Shown here: positions 62,595 through 64,000 of the stretch, piece after piece
Position numbering within the stretch: position 1 is the first letter of the stretch
How the letters are laid out: the number at the start of each line of letters is the position of its first letter
Assembly: GCF_003350925.1 (NCBI RefSeq)
Contig: NZ_KZ857175.1
Coordinates: forward strand, 367,944-431,943
Length of the DNA stretch: 64,000 nucleotides
Direction of reading: 5' to 3'
Origin: Dyella tabacisoli
Lineage (GTDB): Bacteria > Pseudomonadota > Gammaproteobacteria > Xanthomonadales > Rhodanobacteraceae
Translations under genes and position numbers: made by a program
Notes under the pieces: generated by a model
What the model was told of the DNA's origin: nothing
What the model saw: the letters and a program-made list of their open reading frames with translations, nothing else
Database searches by the model: none

Positions 62595-62785
62595 GAGAGC
62601 GTTCCTGAAAGGGGCGAACAAGCGGGCCATTGTAACGGGCTGTTGCTTGCCGGGCTTGCCGGCCGGGAATCGGATGGGCACCGCCCTGATCTGGATGCTC
62701 TCTTTGAGCTTCTTCCATGGTCGGCAGTCAGGAAAGCTCCGCGCACGCTGGTAGAATCACCGACTTTTAACCTTGTCTATTGCCG

Positions 62786-63097
62786 ATGCGAACCGTATTG
62801 ATTGCGGCATGTTGTCTGGCCGTCGCTTTGCCTGCCCTTGCCAGTGCCCCGGTCAAACCGGCGCGGTTGGGGCTGTGTGCGGCCTGCCATGGCGAAACCG
62901 GCATGGCACAGATTCCCGCTGCGCCGCACCTGGCCGGACAAAAAGCCGACTATCTGCTTGAGGCGATGAAGCAGTATCGCGACGGCCGCCGCAATGTCCC
63001 GCTGATGCGCGCCGCGGTGGGTCCGATGAGCGACGCCGATCTGGCCGAGCTGGCTCGCTGGTATAGCGCACAGTCACCGCAGCAGGGCCGGCCATGA
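62786..63097 (+). CDS. Exported class I cytochrome c
   Basis: This 103-residue protein has a signal peptide (MRTVLIAACCLAVALPALASA), a haem-binding CAACH (LGLCAACHGETG), and candidate axial methionine in the MRAAVGPMSD stretch. It is a single-haem periplasmic cytochrome of the c4/c553 type. ATG 62786 gives a clean signal; the upstream TTG is not needed. Its stop overlaps the djlA start by ATGA. Confidence 0.93.
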   Translation: MRTVLIAACCLAVALPALASAPVKPARLGLCAACHGETGMAQIPAAPHLAGQKADYLLEAMKQYRDGRRNVPLMRAAVGPMSDADLAELARWYSAQSPQQGRP

Positions 63098-63900
63098 ACT
63101 TCACTTGGACCTTATGGCTGGCATTTCTTGGCCTGATCCTGGGCCATGGCTTGCCTGGCGCGATCGTCGGTGGCATCAGCGGCTTCATCATCGACAGCGT
63201 GCGGCAGAGTCAGCGCCGCCACGCGACACCGGAGGTAGGCGGTTTTATCGGGCCGCTGTTTGCCTTACTGGGTGCGGTAGCCAAGTCGGACGGGCGCGTG
63301 TCAGAGGCGGAAATCGCCATCGCCGAGCGATTGATGGCGCGCATGGGCCTGGACGCCGAGCAGCGCAAACAGGCGGTGACCAGCTTTAACGCCGGCAAAC
63401 AGCCAGAGTTCAACGTGACCCCGGCGATCGATGGTTTGCGCCAATGGGTCGGCATGCGTCGCGATCATGCTTTTCCCGTGCTGGACGTAGTGATCGAAAC
63501 CGTGCTGGCCGAGGGCAATCCACCGCCGGAGCAGATGTCGATCCTGCGCCAGCTTGCGTTCGCTCTGCGCGTCAGCGATATGGAGCTGATGGCGTTGATG
63601 GCGATGAAAGGCTACGCCTGGAACACCGGTACTGGTGGCGGCCAGCGCGGCCACGGTTCGAACGGCAACTACGTGCCGCCGCAACGCAATACGCAAGGCC
63701 CCGACCCCTATACGGTGCTGGGCATCGCCCATAGTGCGGATGACCGCGCGGTGAAGCGGGCCTATCGCAAGCTGATCTCCGAACATCACCCCGACCGCCT
63801 CGGCGATCTACCTGAAGATATGCGCCGCCGCGCCGAGTCGCGCGCCAGCGATATCAACGCGGCCTATGAGCGCATCAAGAGTGATCGTGGGTTTAAGTGA
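63094..63900 (+). CDS. djlA: Co-chaperone DjlA
   Basis: This 268-residue protein has an N-terminal membrane anchor (residues 5-30, WTLWLAFLGLILGHGLPGAIVGGISGFII), a TerB-like helical region (FIGPLFALLGAVAKSDGRVSEAEIAIAERLMARMGL) and a C-terminal J domain (DPYTVLGIAHSADDRAVKRAYRKLISEHHPDRL, with HPD). DjlA works with DnaK on membrane or envelope stress. It overlaps the cytochrome gene by ATGA. Confidence 0.96.
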   Translation: MNFTWTLWLAFLGLILGHGLPGAIVGGISGFIIDSVRQSQRRHATPEVGGFIGPLFALLGAVAKSDGRVSEAEIAIAERLMARMGLDAEQRKQAVTSFNAGKQPEFNVTPAIDGLRQWVGMRRDHAFPVLDVVIETVLAEGNPPPEQMSILRQLAFALRVSDMELMALMAMKGYAWNTGTGGGQRGHGSNGNYVPPQRNTQGPDPYTVLGIAHSADDRAVKRAYRKLISEHHPDRLGDLPEDMRRRAESRASDINAAYERIKSDRGFK

Positions 63901-63906
63901 TTGAGA

Positions 63907-63938
63907 GCGGGGAATGGGGAACGGGGGACGGGGAACAT
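63907..63938. repeat. GGGGAA(T/C)-type tandem repeats, third copy
   Basis: GGGGAATGGGGAACGGGGGACGGGGAAC is a variant of the heptamer arrays at 3684-3732 and 3845-3889. It starts 7 bp after the djlA stop. Confidence 0.8.
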
Positions 63939-64000
63939 GAAGTTCTAGGGGATATTGCAGGTCCGCGTTCTTTTTTGATTTTTCTTTGTTTTTGCTCTTG

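Overview
The window is a chromosomal segment of a GC-rich gammaproteobacterium. The block purH-fis-DUF3426-prmA-accC-accB-aroQ, a duplicated-domain DsbD and the style of the intergenic repeats fit the Xanthomonadales, most likely the Rhodanobacteraceae (Dyella/Rhodanobacter-like). That placement is inferred from gene content and order only. No tRNA, rRNA, complete insertion sequence or CRISPR array was seen.

Layout. 1-20.6 kb is mostly housekeeping. It holds an MBOAT/SGNH acylation pair cut by the window edge, purH, fis, a zinc-ribbon membrane protein, prmA, biotin carboxylase genes accC/accB, aroQ, a periplasmic thiol-redox pair (TlpA-like protein and DsbD), an EamA exporter, a GST next to a divergent MocR regulator, a two-domain TlpA-like protein, a cupin, a repeat-rich patch with a cupin remnant, cutA with a DUF3224 gene, and an AraC-family regulator. 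21.6-44.5 kb, all on the minus strand, is one tightly packed operon of 18 recognisable genes for an extracellular contractile injection system (eCIS, Afp/PVC-like): sheath, tube, baseplate hub, AAA+ ATPase, terminator/cap, LysM/tube-initiator proteins, separate gpD and gpV spike parts, a PAAR-like tip, gp25, two gpJ-like wedge proteins, a gpI-like protein fused to a beta-helix, and a 1227-residue beta-helix protein. Most neighbours overlap by 1-8 bases (ATGA or TGATG). The only sizeable gap upstream carries a perfect 20-bp palindrome about 70 bp from the sheath start.

45-50.5 kb (plus strand) is an accessory stretch: an FMN reductase, three secreted proteins (one unrecognised 490-residue protein, a metallo-beta-lactamase-fold enzyme and an alpha/beta hydrolase) and an AT-richer membrane acyltransferase. 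50.8-53.2 kb is groES-groEL with a CIRCE operator and a candidate sigma-32 promoter. 53.2-64 kb holds a small Ala/Lys-rich exported protein, an LTA-synthase-like phosphoglycerol transferase, glnE, a Y-family polymerase, small membrane proteins (Mpo1-like, SMR exporter), purC, a cytochrome c and djlA.

The notable system is the eCIS. It has one sheath and one tube, no recognisable tape-measure protein, no recognisable toxin, separate spike parts, and two large beta-helix proteins at the distal end that are candidates for host-contact fibres or cargo. A second theme is intergenic repeats that reach into gene ends: the stop codons of both cutA and the cupin gene lie inside copies of one repeat.
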